A DNA stretch of 64,000 nt from assembly GCA_038380435.1 (NCBI GenBank), contig JAWZYU010000019.1, positions 32,451,801 to 32,515,800 on the forward strand. Direction: 5' to 3'. Positions 32,341 to 44,009 of the stretch are shown here, one piece after another. The first letter of the stretch is position 1. Each line of letters begins with the position of its first letter. Made by a program: the position numbers and the translations under genes. Below the pieces are notes generated by a model. The model had not been told where the DNA came from and did no database searches. It was given only the letters and a program-made list of their open reading frames with translations. This DNA is from Ryuthela nishihirai (lineage: Eukaryota > Arthropoda > Arachnida > Araneae > Heptathelidae).

Positions 32341-32420
32341 ATCTTTTCCATAGCGTATTACACTGACAGCTTCCTGCCGCATCTCTATGGTAAACAGAGG
32401 CTTGAAAAGGTAATTTTTTT
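32341..32420 (+). mobile_element. SINE-B tail fragment
   Basis: Resembles the SINE-B tail (CATATAAACTGACAGGCTCC…CTTGAGGGGG) with many changes. Confidence 0.45.
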
Positions 32421-33032
32421 ACCTTGGAAAAAAAAAACAGTTTGCAACCATTCCATAGCAAAACAATGAAGCGAATAATGTGCACCTACTTCACAAAAAC
32501 GTTAATGATACCACAGAATAAGGAAGATGTGGTGTATCACCCGTTTGCATTGCATGATACTCCTCAAAATCAGCCAATACCAACGTTCTTGAAACGTGCA
32601 TCAACCGCAAAATGATGCTGCATCAAGCTTTGCACGAGTGATCACGTCATGCTACAAGACTATGGCACGTGACAGGAAAGCTGCGGCACGAGCGTCAGTT
32701 TTCCGCGTCATAGCTCTGTTCTCATCCAATCAGACGAGTGTTTTGACACGTGCGTTCCTAGAAGGTGATCACTGGAGTGTGCGGAGACTGCATGAATGAG
32801 CTACTGAGGATGTGGTGGAGATGTGGGCTTGTGACTAGCGCACTGGTGTGTTGTAAACAGAAGGAGTTTCAGGTGTAAGACACCTTGTCAGATTAAGCCG
32901 GCCTTAGCCTATTTTGTGGTTCAGCTTTCAGTTCCCAGTGTGATGTGAGTTCATGAAGTTAGCTGCATTTACAGTTTAGAAAAAAAATTAAAAAATGCAA
33001 ATGTAACCAGAGCGGAAAAATTTTTTTTCAAG
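32421..33032. other. Unassigned, with a CpG- and CACGTG-containing stretch
   Basis: 32590-32830 has more CG, a CCAATCAG motif (32736-32743) and several ACGTG motifs. It might be promoter-like, but no gene is supported. Confidence 0.35.
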
Positions 33033-33157
33033 CAGGCCCGTTCTAGAGAAAAAAATCAACGGTGGGTGGGAGAGAGAGAGAAAGATACTGGATAGCCGTT
33101 CTATCATAAAAAATTCCTCTCCGTCGTTTAGTGGTCTTTAAATTTTTTTTCGAAAGA
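33033..33157 (-). repeat. Dispersed repeat D, partial copy
   Basis: GCAGGCCCGTTCTAGAGAAA and TTCCTCTCCGTCGTTTAGTGG match the complement of the right part of the family. Immediately followed by repeat E. Confidence 0.6.
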
Positions 33158-33512
33158 CATGTTAACGTTTTCGTGTCCATTCCGGTTACTGGCGTTCTGA
33201 ACTAAAGAAGGGGAGGGTGAAGCAGGTTTACACAAGGAATCCCTTAATATAATGCTTATCTCCAAAACATTTTTGGAAAAAGCCTATTTTAAAAGATAGG
33301 ATGATCCGAATTTGACCTTCCATTCACATTGTATGGAGAAATCCCAATATTTTCATTATTATAATATATTTTGTTGCATTGAGACACAAATAATAGCCTT
33401 TTAATTCAGTGTCCGTTACAAAATATGATTAGGGAACAGCTCACGGAAATGATTCTCAGACTGAATATAGAAGAAAATACATTGAATTCAGTGTCTTAAG
33501 GATATTTTTCAT
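33158..33512 (+). repeat. Dispersed repeat E, copy 2
   Basis: Same length and start as copy 1; ends AAGGATATTTTTCAT. Confidence 0.85.
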
Positions 33513-34167
33513 GTTTAAAATAAAGGATAAAAAAGAATTTTCCTTTTTAAATTTCTGATTGAGATCGACGTCGTCAGCAGTTTTAATATTCAGAAGCTCC
33601 AATTTTAATGTTCAGGCAGCTCTTATTTTGTAGCCATGTATTTGCTCCAATTTTGTAGTCTTTGGTTTCATATAGAGCTGCAATTCATGTTGAACTACTA
33701 GCTTGCAGCCCGTTGAAATACCGCGGCCGAAAACTTTTGAAATTCGAAACAGTGAACTGCAAAGAACGGGAAGAAAATTAATGGTAAAGTTTGAAAATCG
33801 TGTTCTGTTAAGGTAGGGACTTGAATTTATAACTCAATACTTGGTAGTTCGGATCGAAACCGTATTTAAAATATTCAATGGGGCAGTATTTGAAAAATTA
33901 CATGGAGTCTGTTTAAAAAAAAAGAGAGAAAAAATGGATTTTTGAAGTCAATCAAATGGGGCGTCTCTATTGGGCGTGTCCCATCTGAAAAGGACAAGTA
34001 TTAAATTAGCATGTGTTTCCAAAAACAACTCCGAATCCTTCCGGAAGAAAATACGGCTACTGTTTATATTACATACTTTTGAAAAAGTAACCAACAGATT
34101 AAGTGAGATTAAGGAAATCAATAATCTCTTTAGGGAAAGTGTGCAGCTCATCGTGATATATTTACTC
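33513..34167. other. Unassigned sequence
   Basis: Overlapping short frames on both strands near 33950-34240 have no recognisable similarity. Confidence 0.5.
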
Positions 34168-34444
34168 AGGGCCATATCGAGGGGGAGTAGGACAAAGTGG
34201 GTGGAAATGCCTCCCCCTCCCTCTCGAAAATGCTTGTAAAGGAAATAGAGGCAAAAAAATTATTAATCCGAAGAATTTTCATTCATTTTTAGAGATTTTT
34301 TAAAGATCTCTGAAACAGAGGAGGAAATTTTATATTATAATGAAAATCCAGTCGCTTGGCGCTTACACTTTTTTGCAGCCTCGACTGAGTTTTTTGTATC
34401 ATCCCCTCCCTCCAGCCTTTTAATTTTTTTTTCTAGATCCGGGT
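34168..34444 (+). repeat. Dispersed repeat D, full copy
   Basis: CAGGGCCATATCGAGGGGGA start, AGAGGCAAAAAAATTATTAA body, TTTTTCTAGATCCGGG end. Confidence 0.7.
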
Positions 34445-34762
34445 TATCTTCACTGATCATCATAATACCGAATTCCGGACTTTCTGCGATTTCTCTTCTT
34501 TTTAATCGTATCGAATATTATATCGTATTTAACATCTGAGTTTGGATTAAACTTTGGGCACTGGGATAGAAAGAATCGTTTGGGTTTATAGATACCTTTC
34601 TCTTAAAGTTTCATTGTCACTAAACACTAAAACTCTTTAGACATTAAAGTGTACGAAGAGGGCTCATTTTTTTAAATTAAGCGTAAGTAGCCTTTATTTT
34701 CATATCTCTTATTATTCAGAACAAAACGCTCTTTCATTGGTATGTAACATTACCTACATTAC
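34445..34762. other. Unassigned sequence
   Basis: Nothing recognised. Confidence 0.5.
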
Positions 34763-35142
34763 TGAGGCGGGGGTGGCTCAGTCGATAGCGTGCCAGACTC
34801 GTAATCTGTAATTCGCAGGTTCAAGTTCCAGCTGGACAAGCATTGAGATTTATCCCCACAAAACTATCCGACCTGTCCTCGGTCAGTAGGGAACACCGAT
34901 AGGCTTGGAAAGACCGCCGTCCGTCAGATGGAACGAAAAGCCGTGGCTCCGTGTGCGGAAGAGCCATACCCTGTTCATGTTAAAGAATACGCTGGATGGC
35001 TTTGACAGGAGGCTACCATATATCTCACAACAGCTGTCCAATGCGTCTCCTCTCCCCAACTTTCTCGGGGTTCCTTCTGACCTGGCAATTTAGCCTAGTG
35101 TCTGTAAAAAAAAAAGTGCCGCTCAATGGTAAAACAACAAAA
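34763..35142 (+). mobile_element. SINE-A, full length
   Basis: GAGGCGGGGGTGGCTCAGTC head to ATGGTAAAACAACAAA tail. Confidence 0.87.
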
Positions 35143-35661
35143 TCTATGTATACTCAATGGTTATTGAATTATGACCATCCTCTCCATGTTATGTCAATGG
35201 GAAGTCAAATTGAAAGCTCTACAACTTTTAAAATAAACGTTTTATGAGAAATGTGCTGAAAATGAATGAAGGACCTCAATGAAGTCTAAGTCATGATTTT
35301 TAACAATTTTCGCTTGTATTTAAAGAGTTATGGAAGTTTGAATATGTAAACATATACTATATTTAAGAGAATTTAAAATATTGCAAAAAATATTTTTAAA
35401 ATATAAAGTATTGTATTAAATGGTTTGAAATATTATTTAAATTATACTTAACCTTTAAGGTGACTTTTATGTTTCGCACTGCTGTTTTTAAATATTCTAA
35501 CTTCCACAACTCTCTAAATTCAAAGCGAATATTCTTGGGAACCAAGATTTATATAGACTTGATTGGAATATTTATCTTCAGTCATATTTTCTCATAAAAT
35601 GCTTTTTGCACAAGTTATAGAGCTTTGAATTCAGCTACCCATTGTCATAACAGGAATTAAT
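35143..35661. other. Unassigned AT-rich sequence
   Basis: Nothing recognised. Confidence 0.5.
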
Positions 35662-35673
35662 CCTAATTTAATG

Positions 35674-36015
35674 AGGGCAGGGGTGGCTCAGTCGGTAGCG
35701 CGCCAGGCTCGCAATCTGCAGTTCCCAGGTTCGAGTTCCAGCTGGGACAGCGTTGAGATTTGTCTCCGCAAAACTCCCTGCACTGTCAGTAGGGGACAGC
35801 GATGGGCTTGGAAAGGCTGCCGTCCTTCGGATGGGACGTTAAACCGTTGCCCGTGTGCGGGAGAGCCATACCCTGTGCACGTTAAAGAACATACTGGATG
35901 GCCTTGACGGGAGGCTACCATCTGTCTCTCAACTGAGCCTTCGGGGTCCTTGTGACCTGGTCATTTAGCCCATTGTGTGCAAAAAAAGTGCAGCTCAGAG
36001 GTAGAATAAACCAAA
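35674..36015 (+). mobile_element. SINE-A with internal deletion near the tail
   Basis: Duplication CCTAATTTAATG at 35662-35673 and 36016-36027. About 35 bp around the CAGCTGTTCCAGTGGGTCCC motif is missing. Confidence 0.9.
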
Positions 36016-36148
36016 CCTAATTTAATGGTCACTGAGAGTATATATCTGTTAGTCACTGTAAGATAAAGTTCTAAGGTCCAGTTGTTTTTCTGCGGAAAAA
36101 GGTTAAAAATTATCGTTGCCATACTGTGCGAAACTTGACACTTTAAAG

Positions 36149-36440
36149 CAGGCGTGTCCAACCCGCGGCCCTGGACAGCTAATAATGCGACCCACAAAAT
36201 CGTAAAGTTTACGTGTTTACGACATAAGCTTTCAACATGATTATATGATTTTTCAGCGAGTTTTTTATATCCCACTAGTTTTATGTTGCCCTTTTTTTAA
36301 TTTTATAATAAAAACGTAAGAAAATAAATGAAGTTTTATTATTCATATACATTAACTATATTATATATTTTATGTGCGGTCCAAAACAATTCATCTTCAC
36401 TCAATGTGGCCCAGGGAAGTCAAAAGGTTGGACACACCTG
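36149..36440. mobile_element. hAT-type MITE
   Basis: Ends CAGGCGTGTCCAACCCGCGG and its inexact complement …GTTGGACACACCTG. The 8-bp flanks are CTTTAAAG and CTTTAAGG (one difference), fitting a hAT target duplication. The CAGG-GTGTC-AAC-CGCGGCC end is widely known from hAT elements. No transposase. Confidence 0.82.
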
Positions 36441-36448
36441 CTTTAAGG

Positions 36449-37312
36449 TTTAAAAGTTTTCTTCAGTGCAAATCATCTATGTATCATATCATTGGTACTG
36501 ATAGGTTCTGATGATCAGGAGCAGTCCACAGAAATATTTTTGAATCCACGTCGATAGGTGAAAAAAAAATAAGTCACGTAAGTAATCGCCACAGCAAATG
36601 CATCTCTGAAACGATCAGAAGTGTAATTGTAGCTCGAAGCGTTTTGTGGGAGAGTGAGGTCAAAGTTGAAAAACCGACCTATATATACCACGAAGTGGAA
36701 GAGACAAGCGATAATGGCTAGAAATGCAGAACCAACAAGTCTTGCCCTTCAGTGGAAAGATGGGTACGGTTAGCGAAGAGGAGGGGGAGCGAGAAAGATG
36801 GAAGGAGGAATGTAGAGAATGGAAATGAAGCCATGAAAGAACGAAGATGCGATCCGGAGTTGCTGTGGGCAGACCTGAGATGGGGAGGAGGGGGGGAGCA
36901 GGGGGGGAATCTCTTCCCTGTCTATCAAACCATTTTGCTTCAAGCTAGATGAGGCAAATAAAAGACTCGGAGCACAGAAAGAAAACGAAAAGTAGATAGC
37001 ATAATTGTTTCTCGTTCCAAAAAGGCCATCGTGTTTTGCATATTAATTGTTTAATGTGTTTTGCTGTAACGTACAAACACATCTGTGAAGATAAGCATTT
37101 ACCGAATTGAATCTGCAATGCAAAAATAGTGTAAGAAATGAAATAAGAGGAATGCGGTTTATGGTGAATGACATAAAGGTCTGCTTTTTAGTTTGGTAGA
37201 GAAACTAATTATTTTTACTCGAGCAATAAATAACTGATATAACTAGATAACTAGAGGTATATTAAACATCGCAAAAAAAAAACGCATACATTTATATTAC
37301 AATAACACAAAA
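36449..37312. other. Unassigned, purine-rich centre
   Basis: 36740-36930 is G/A-rich and carries a 66-codon low-complexity frame; not supported as a gene. Confidence 0.5.
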
Positions 37313-37314
37313 TA

Positions 37315-38240
37315 CAGAGTGATTCAAAATTCGCGCAACCCGAAATATAAATGCTTATTATTTCGCGCCAACTGAACGGAATTGAATACCGATTCTAACG
37401 TTGGCAATCAACTGACATATGCAACACTGTTTAGTTCTCACGCTGTCAATTCTTTGTTGGTGACGTATATTTGTTGGGACTTATCTCCGCAAAGCTCCCC
37501 GCCCTGCCCATGGTCAGTAGGGGACACAGATGAAAAGAACGGCGGCCAGGAAAGGCCGTCGTCCGTCGGATGGGAAGTTAAGTCGTGTCACCATGTGCAG
37601 GAGAGTCATACCCTGTGCACGTTAAAGAACACACTAGATGGCCTTGACAGGAAGGCTCACATTTGTCTCCCAACAGCTGTTCCAGTGGGACCCCCTCCCC
37701 CAGTCTTCAGAGTCCTCAACGTCAGGGGACACCGATGGGCTTGGAAAGGCCGCCGTCCGTCGGATGGGACGTTAAGCCGTGGCCCCCGTGTGCGGGAGAG
37801 CCATACCCTGTGCACGTTACAGAACACGCTGGATGGCCTCGACGGGAGGCTACCATCTGTTTCCCAACAGCTGTTCCAGTGGGTCCCCTCCCCCAACCTT
37901 CTCTGAGACTTCGGGGTCCATGTGACCTGGCCATTTAGCCCATGGTGTGCAAAAAAGTGCTGCTCAGAGGTAAAACAACCCAACCCAAACCTCAAAGTCA
38001 GACTATGCGACAAGTCGGTTGAAGTATTCCAAGTCGCATCGGACTCGTCAGGAGTGGAGAGCGAGATGCAAAAAAATGCGGACTCTGCTCTAAGCACGAC
38101 TAAACACAAAAGAAGAATTGCTTTCAAGAAGAGGGAGACGCTTCAACATTTATTGTAATCCTTTGTTAACAATTTGTAAACGTAAATTGAGAATAAATGA
38201 AATTTTCTAATATGGAATGCGCGAATTTTGAATCACTCTG
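37315..38240. mobile_element. TA-flanked DNA element, non-autonomous, containing SINE-A copies
   Basis: The inverted ends agree over at least 22 bp, starting CAGAGTGATTCAAAATTCGC, between TA at 37313-37314 and 38241-38242. The inner flanks (37340-37477 and 37984-38214) are unassigned. About 500 bp of the middle is SINE-A sequence (37478-37983). A short frame near 38066-38155 ending at a TAA before AATAAA-type sequence might be the end of a lost gene, but the family is not identifiable. Confidence 0.75.
37478..37983 (+). mobile_element. Two fused SINE-A partial copies
   Basis: A headless copy (37478-37720) is joined at a GTCAGGGGACACCG motif to a second body plus tail (37726-37983). Both lie inside the TA-flanked DNA element. 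Confidence 0.82.
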
Positions 38241-38357
38241 TACAACACCGTAGTTGAAATTTTTAGTAATCTTTGTCACTTAGGCGGTTGATATATAAGC
38301 TACCATACCCTAAATTACAAAGTTACCAAAGTGAAACCTTTATTTTAATGAACGTTA

Positions 38358-38547
38358 TAGTGGCCGCGTGGTTAGCATGCTTGGCTACTGATCTAAGGGA
38401 CTGGGTTCGAGCCCCGGGTAAGGCATGGATGAATGTGTCGTTTTTCTGCTGAGGTCCTGCCATCCTCTCAGATCTTCTACTCTGGCATATAAACTGACAG
38501 GCTCCTGTCAGACCTCTGTGGCAAGCAGCTGCTTGAGGGGGTATTTA
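38358..38547 (+). mobile_element. SINE-B, full length
   Basis: TAGTGGCCGCGTGGTTAGC start, CTTGAGGGGGTATTTA end. Confidence 0.88.
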
Positions 38548-38860
38548 TTTTTATTATATGATAAACTGCTATTTTTAAGGACATATGGCTTTATGTGTTA
38601 AAGTTTTTTTTGTGATTGAACTTCCTATAAACAGGGAACTTTCATCGAAACTGTCAGAGACCCTTTTATGAAAATCGCTCTGAGTTAAGTCTGCATAAAT
38701 TATTGTGTTTACATATTCGTAGTCCGACCCAGTGCATTTTTAACGTGCACGAGACTATATGTTAGACTGGGTTTTTCAAAGTTCATTAGTGTTATCTTTT
38801 CGCCAAATCAGAGTGCAAGCAAATGAAGAAAATCCCTGATTGGTCCATTTAGGGTGGATA
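38548..38860. other. Unassigned sequence
   Basis: Nothing recognised. Confidence 0.5.
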
Positions 38861-39003
38861 GTTTTACTTCGGAGTGGCACATATTTGCACAAACTGGGCT
38901 AAATGTCCAAGCCTTAAGGACTTGAATATTCAGCCCATTGTTCTAACGCCCTAGAAACAGGGCTTCGAGAAAATTGGGCGAAGGGGACCCATTGGACAAT
39001 TGT
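38861..39003 (-). mobile_element. SINE-A tail fragment, old
   Basis: GATAGTTTTACTTCGGAGTG tail and partial body, with a short inserted stretch. Confidence 0.65.
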
Positions 39004-39073
39004 CACATTCCATCATTTGGATATATAATAATAGATTTTTGTTCTCGTGGCTCGGGATTGCTAGGGTTTAACT

Positions 39074-39544
39074 CAGAGGTTCCCAAACTTATTTGTCCTA
39101 TCGCCCCCTTTTCAGGAAAAAAAAATACTCAGCGTCCCCCTGGAAATCTACCTTCTTTAACGAACAAACAGAAAGATGCAGTGACAAATTTGCGTTCTTT
39201 TATGTATCTATATTTCTACCTGCGTCCTACAACATAATAAAGAAAGATGTTGTTGTAAATAAGATGCCTTGAAATTATTTATTAATATCAACCATAGTGA
39301 CATTCGTATTACACCCAGAAAATTAAGATAACGAAGGATAATTTTATGTGTTTATTTGGAAAATAAAGTAATCACTACGACTTTAACTCTATGTTACACA
39401 ACAGATGAAACATGTAAGAACGTTTTTTCAAAATTTTCTTATCTTCCTCTCTTTCTTTCTTTATGCTTCTACCGTCCCCCAATTGCCCCCCGAGGCTGCT
39501 ACCGATCCCCTGGATCCTTCCAGCGCCCACTTTGGAAAACATTG
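39074..39544. mobile_element. hAT-type MITE
   Basis: Starts CAGAGGTTCCCAAACTT, ends in a diverged complement (CCACTTTGGAAAACATTG). The 8-bp flanks GTTTAACT are identical at 39066-39073 and 39545-39552. 471 bp, non-coding. Confidence 0.82.
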
Positions 39545-39552
39545 GTTTAACT

Positions 39553-40218
39553 GAAAACAATACAAGGCTCAAATAGACTATAGTTTTCATGTGTCTGATT
39601 CATACACACTTTCCTCAGATGAGTCAACATTGCTCCTAATAAACTCAACCGTATCCTTACATGTTTCAATTAGAAAAATTCTAGGTGCCCTAGAAACAAA
39701 TTCGACTTTTTTATAAATTGAGTTCTAGTTTCAAGTCTTCAATATTGGTGATTTAGTTCTTCTATCTTTTCGCTTTCGGTAAAATAAAAACTAACAATAT
39801 ATATGCATGAATCCGATTATGAAGTTCAACCATATTTTTCCACAGCCGGACTATAATTTAAAAGCGGATATAGAAGATAGCCTAGTAGAACCAATTCATC
39901 CCCTAAATTCAGGTCACAGGAAGAAACTATATAATTTCCTACGGCAGAAAATGATTGTGTAGTCACGATTCCAGTTGCTTTTCCTGCGAGTATTACTTTA
40001 CTTTCCCTTCGCAGTGATAGCACAAGTCATATCTACACCTCACGTCTTATCTATATATTCTTTCTTTCCTTATGTAATATATCAGATTTGGTTGACAGAA
40101 CAATCTGTCTTCACCCTTTGCTAATCTCCTAGAAAACATCTCTTTCTTGTTTCTCAAACGTGAGAAAATTCTTCCATGTATTTTGATTTTTGATAAGGAA
40201 ATTGGTGTATAAGGGATA
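39553..40218. other. Unassigned sequence
   Basis: Nothing recognised between the hAT MITE and the Tc1 copy. Confidence 0.5.
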
Positions 40219-40332
40219 TACACTGAAGTGCCAATGAAATAGGGATGGAAGACGTTATCCAAATTCAGTACCTCAAGTCCCGCATTTGCGCGCATGCGTG
40301 GCTGAAACTCTGGTCATATATAGCTATCAGCT

Positions 40333-41419
40333 TTGGCTTCCCCAAGCATTCGTCGTGAGAAGCGTAATGGGAAAACGCGGGATTTAGATCCATTTCACGG
40401 AGGGCAGATCGTAGGTGCCCAACGGATGGGACACTCGATCTCCGAAATTGTCAGCGAACTTGGATTTTCTCTTATGACAGTTTCAGGGGTGTTCCTGGAA
40501 TATGAAAATTCCGGCTTAAAAACAAGCACCCGGACAAACTGCAAAGAATAACCAGTCTTGAATGATCGTGGGCTTCGCCGTCTGACCCCCATTGTATGGG
40601 CCGATAGGGGCCAGACATTATCTAAAATCACCTCCCACCTGAACGTGGGTTCCAGTCGGGAAGTCAGTGCACGGACTGTTCAACGCTCACTTCATCGTCT
40701 CGACTTCGGAAACCACTGCTGTTAGAAGTGGGACTCTCGTAGGTGAGTCCCACTTCTAACAGCATGACACCAGGCTCAATGCCTTGCCTGGGCTAAAGAA
40801 CATCGAAGCTGGAATATCGAAAATTGACAACGGATAGCCTGGAGTGATGAATCCCGATTTAAACTTCGTCACGCTGATGGGAGACTGAGGGTATGGCACC
40901 AACCCCATGAAACGATGGATCCTGCATGGCAGGTTGGAACAGTACAAGCTGGTGGTGGCTCAATGATGGCCTCGGGTGTCTTCAGTTGGACGTCTGTGGG
41001 ACCTTTGATACGTGTACCGACGACTCTCAATGCTTCCCGTTATGCAGAACTCATAGCTGACCATTTACACCCATTTATGGCCATCATGCATCCCAATGGA
41101 GATGGACCAGCAAGACAACTGTTCATCTCACATGTCCAGGTTGGCTACTGCATGGTTGCAAGAACATTCTGCTGACTTTAAAATAATGAATTGGCCACCA
41201 AGAAGTCCAGATTTAAATCCCATCGAAAATCTTTGTCATACCGTCCAGCAGAGTGTTCGGGCCCGTGACCCATCAGCGACGACCTTGAGAGAATTGTGGA
41301 CAGCTCTGGAGGATGCATGGGTCGCCATACCTGTGGAACATTTACCCAAGCTTGTAGAGTCCTTGCTTCATCGTGTGGCGGCCATTATCAGAGCCAGATG
41401 GGGGCCAACACGTTACTAG
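40333..41419 (+). pseudogene. Tc1-family transposase pseudogene
   Basis: An N-terminal helix-turn-helix region (40333-40551, with DPFHGGQIVGAQRMGHS) is followed in other frames by the catalytic domain. Its landmarks are WSDESRF near 40840 (first Asp), QDNCSSH near 41111 (second Asp; the family usually has a Pro-Cys-His-type motif here) and WPPRSPDLNPIENL near 41192 (Glu). A TGA stop lies before WSDES, and a frameshift lies between MHPNGDG and QDN. A 46-bp hairpin interrupts the frame at 40718-40763. Transposition by this copy is not possible; the intact ends could still be used in trans. Confidence 0.88.
40718..40763. repeat. Perfect hairpin (19-bp arms, 8-nt loop) inside the Tc1 transposase
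   Basis: Left arm 40718-40736 begins GCTGTTAGAAG; right arm 40745-40763 is its exact complement. One arm is ordinary transposase sequence and the other is presumably an inverted copy. Confidence 0.9.
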
Positions 41420-41454
41420 GTTGCTATCCCTAATTCAAGGGCACTTCAGTGTAG

Positions 41455-41665
41455 GTTGGTTTGTTATACCATTGAGCGCTTCTGTTCTGCATTCATTGAG
41501 CTAATGGTCAGATTACACGGATCCTAAAGGACTCAGAGCTGGATAGGGGATCCAAGGGACTTACAGATGGAAACCTCCCGTCAAGGTCATACAACATGTT
41601 CTTTAACGTGCACAGCATATGATCTCTTGTAAACGAAGCTAGAGATTAATGTCCCATTCAGGAGT
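41455..41665 (-). mobile_element. SINE-A fragment, old
   Basis: GGTTTGTTATACCATTGAGC tail, TTCTTTAACGTGCACAG body; abuts the right end of the Tc1 copy. Confidence 0.7.
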
Positions 41666-42055
41666 GTAATCAGGTTTTTATCTGGGCTCCTGAGTTTTTC
41701 AACAGTATATCACACAAAACTCTAATTTACGATAATTTCGATAATAAAAGCTTAAGTTATGTATTTAGAAATTTTTCAATTACAATTCATTCGTATCATA
41801 AAAATAAATAAAATCTGTCTTGAAAATATTATAAGGAGGTTAAAAACATTAATTTTCCAACGGTCATATAATTTTAATATCAATAGTTGCAATTAATTGC
41901 TTAAATATATTAAAAATTTCCTAAATATTTACTGCTCAAAGGTGGGCGGAGGTGTCTGATATGCCAGTGCATCTTAAATGCAATTACAATACGGTGCTTT
42001 TATTTCAGCTTTTAGGATGGGGGTGGCGCACCCCCATCCCTCTTAGGAGTGCCCT
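41666..42055. other. Unassigned AT-rich sequence
   Basis: Nothing beyond the 42015-42040 hairpin. Confidence 0.5.
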
Positions 42056-42192
42056 TGGTCCCATTGAAGGACGGGGCCTTTCCCAAGCCCATCTGTAGCA
42101 GAGCAGGGATGGAAGTTGGTGGTAAAGGGGACTCGAGCTTCGGAACATCAGGTTACAAGCTCGTCGCGTACCGACTGAGTTAACCTCACTCC
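42056..42192 (-). mobile_element. SINE-A head fragment, old
   Basis: CCTTTCCCAAGCCCATC… to CGTACCGACTGAGTTAACC, the complement of the tRNA-like head. A perfect 10-bp hairpin (GGATGGGGGT) precedes it at 42015-42040. Confidence 0.65.
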
Positions 42193-42288
42193 TCCAATGC
42201 ACAAGGAAGAGTCAAGTTCAGAGTCAAAACAAAGTCCAGTTGAGACCAGATCAATATTCAACAAACTCACTAAACTTCCTGCCATCGG

Positions 42289-42670
42289 TTTGTTTTGAGT
42301 TGGGTTGTTTTACCTCTGAGCGACACTTTTTTTACACACCATGGGCTAAATGGCCAGGTCACATGGACCCCGAAGGCTTAGAGAAGGTTGGGGGAGGGGA
42401 CCCACTGTTAGGAGACAGATAGCAGCTTCCCGTCAAGGCCATCCAGCGTGTTCTTTAACGTGCAAGGGTAGTCTCCCGCACACGGGGACATGGATTTACA
42501 TCCCATCCGACGGACGGCGGCCTTTCCAAGCCCATCGGTGTCCCCTACTAACCATGGGCAGGGCAGGGAATTTTGCAGAGATAAATCTCAACGCTGACCC
42601 AGCTGGGACTCGAACCTGGGAACTACAGATTAAGAGCCTGGCGCTCTACCGACTGAACCACCCCCCGCTC
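42289..42670 (-). mobile_element. SINE-A, full length
   Basis: Flanked by CCTGCCATCGG at 42278-42288 and 42671-42681. The tail ends in TTTGTTTT before GAGTTGGG. Confidence 0.88.
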
Positions 42671-42708
42671 CCTGCCATCGGGTCGGCTCAATTTCACTTT
42701 AATAAAAA

Positions 42709-42848
42709 ATAAATACCCTTCAAACAGCTACATGTCACCCACAGAGGTATGACAGCCGACTTCAAGACAAAATCTCCCTAATAAATGTTCTGCGAGGAAG
42801 ATGAGACCTCAGCAGAAAAACAACGCAAGGAAAGAAACATCCAAGTCT
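42709..42848 (-). mobile_element. SINE-B tail fragment
   Basis: AGACCTCAGCAGAAAAACAA is the complement of the SINE-B body; the head is missing. Confidence 0.65.
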
Positions 42849-43835
42849 TTATAACTAGTTTGACTAGTTTTCGATTGGTAAATATTTTTGAAATTTTGTC
42901 TCGGTTTCACAAAACTGAAACCTGAACTGTTAAATTCCCATTTTAGTCATAAAAAAAGCAACAAACTTTGAAAATTGACTTTTTTTGAGAGAGAAATTTA
43001 ATTGATTTATTTCTTAACTGTGACAAATACTAAACCGGATGGGATCTAAAAATCGGGGACACGTTGCCACCCTATTTCTAATCAGATTCTTCTGCACCGT
43101 AGTTAAACACACTATGCTAACTATTCGACCACCAATGCACTAATTACATACAGTATATTAGTATAAATGGATTATTGAATTCCTTAACTACTATGTAGGA
43201 TTCACAACAACAGTATTAATGATTCAAAACATTCTATATCAGAGGATATCTTAACTTTACTTTTTCCTTATGGTTAGAGCTCTGCGCGAATAGTAAAAGT
43301 TGAATGCGCATTTTCAAACTTTTATCAGAATCAACCTATATTGTCTATTAATAACCATGAGATTTGCAAATGCTTGAGGTGTGATATATGGTTGCGAGTA
43401 AAATAAATAGTTTAATGGTTATTAATGACTAATAATTAACAGAAAAAATATACTATGATAAACAAAGGGCCTTTAATTAAAAGGGCCAATAATAATGCTT
43501 TGATAAATATTAAATAAAATTTTCCCGGAATGTAATATTGCTCTTTTAAATGCAATTATAGGAAGACGCTCCTTTTTATTACACAGTATCTCTCTCTCTA
43601 CATTTCACTCTAGGGTGGCCAGATGTACGTTTTTGGCGCGTTTGTTCGGCCTAAAATTTTGGATCGCCGACCAAACAAACAAATGTCCGATTTTCCGAAT
43701 TAATGTAGAATATATGTATATATCTGTAATTCAGTAGAAAAGTAGTACACTATGGGGGAGAAAGGGTCGAGCCATTAGGACTGACCCCGGAGGGTCGGTA
43801 GATCTCCAGTCAGAAAAGAAGCAGGTTTTTGCGGA
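42849..43835. other. Unassigned, with two possible DNA-transposon ends
   Basis: ACGTTGCCACCCT at 43061-43073 and AGGGTGGCCAGATGTACG at 43612-43629 resemble opposite ends of a hAT-like family, but they point away from each other, so no single element is delimited. Confidence 0.3.
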
Positions 43836-44009
43836 ACCGTTCCATTGGCAGTGGTTAGGACGCCTGGCTAGAGCCTGAGTTCGAGTCCCGTGTAACGCAT
43901 GGATGTTTGCGTTGTTTTTCTGCTGAGGTCCCGCAATCCTCAAACACCTTCTAACTATGCGTATAAACTGTGAGACTTCTGTGGCAAGCAGCTGCTTGAG
44001 GGGGTATTT
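43836..44009 (+). mobile_element. SINE-B, with deletion in the head
   Basis: GGCAGTGGTTAGGACGCCTGG; the segment between anticodon region and B-box is shortened. Ends GCTGCTTGAGGGGGTATT. Confidence 0.82.

Larger units (their letters stand above)
40221..41451 (+). mobile_element. Tc1-like transposon, defective
   Basis: The ends are inverted (CACTGAAGTGCC on the left; the right end is its complement) and flanked by TA dinucleotides at 40219-40220 and 41452-41453, the hallmark of Tc1/mariner insertion. Total length of about 1.23 kb is normal for the superfamily. The single transposase gene inside is broken. Confidence 0.88.

Noticed and set aside
37382..38127. Frames of 156-174 codons on both strands
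   Set aside because: They translate SINE-A sequence; the same peptides recur at every young SINE-A copy.
43061..43629. One hAT-like element bounded by GCCACCCT and AGGGTGGC
   Set aside because: The ends face outward rather than inward, so they cannot bound one element.
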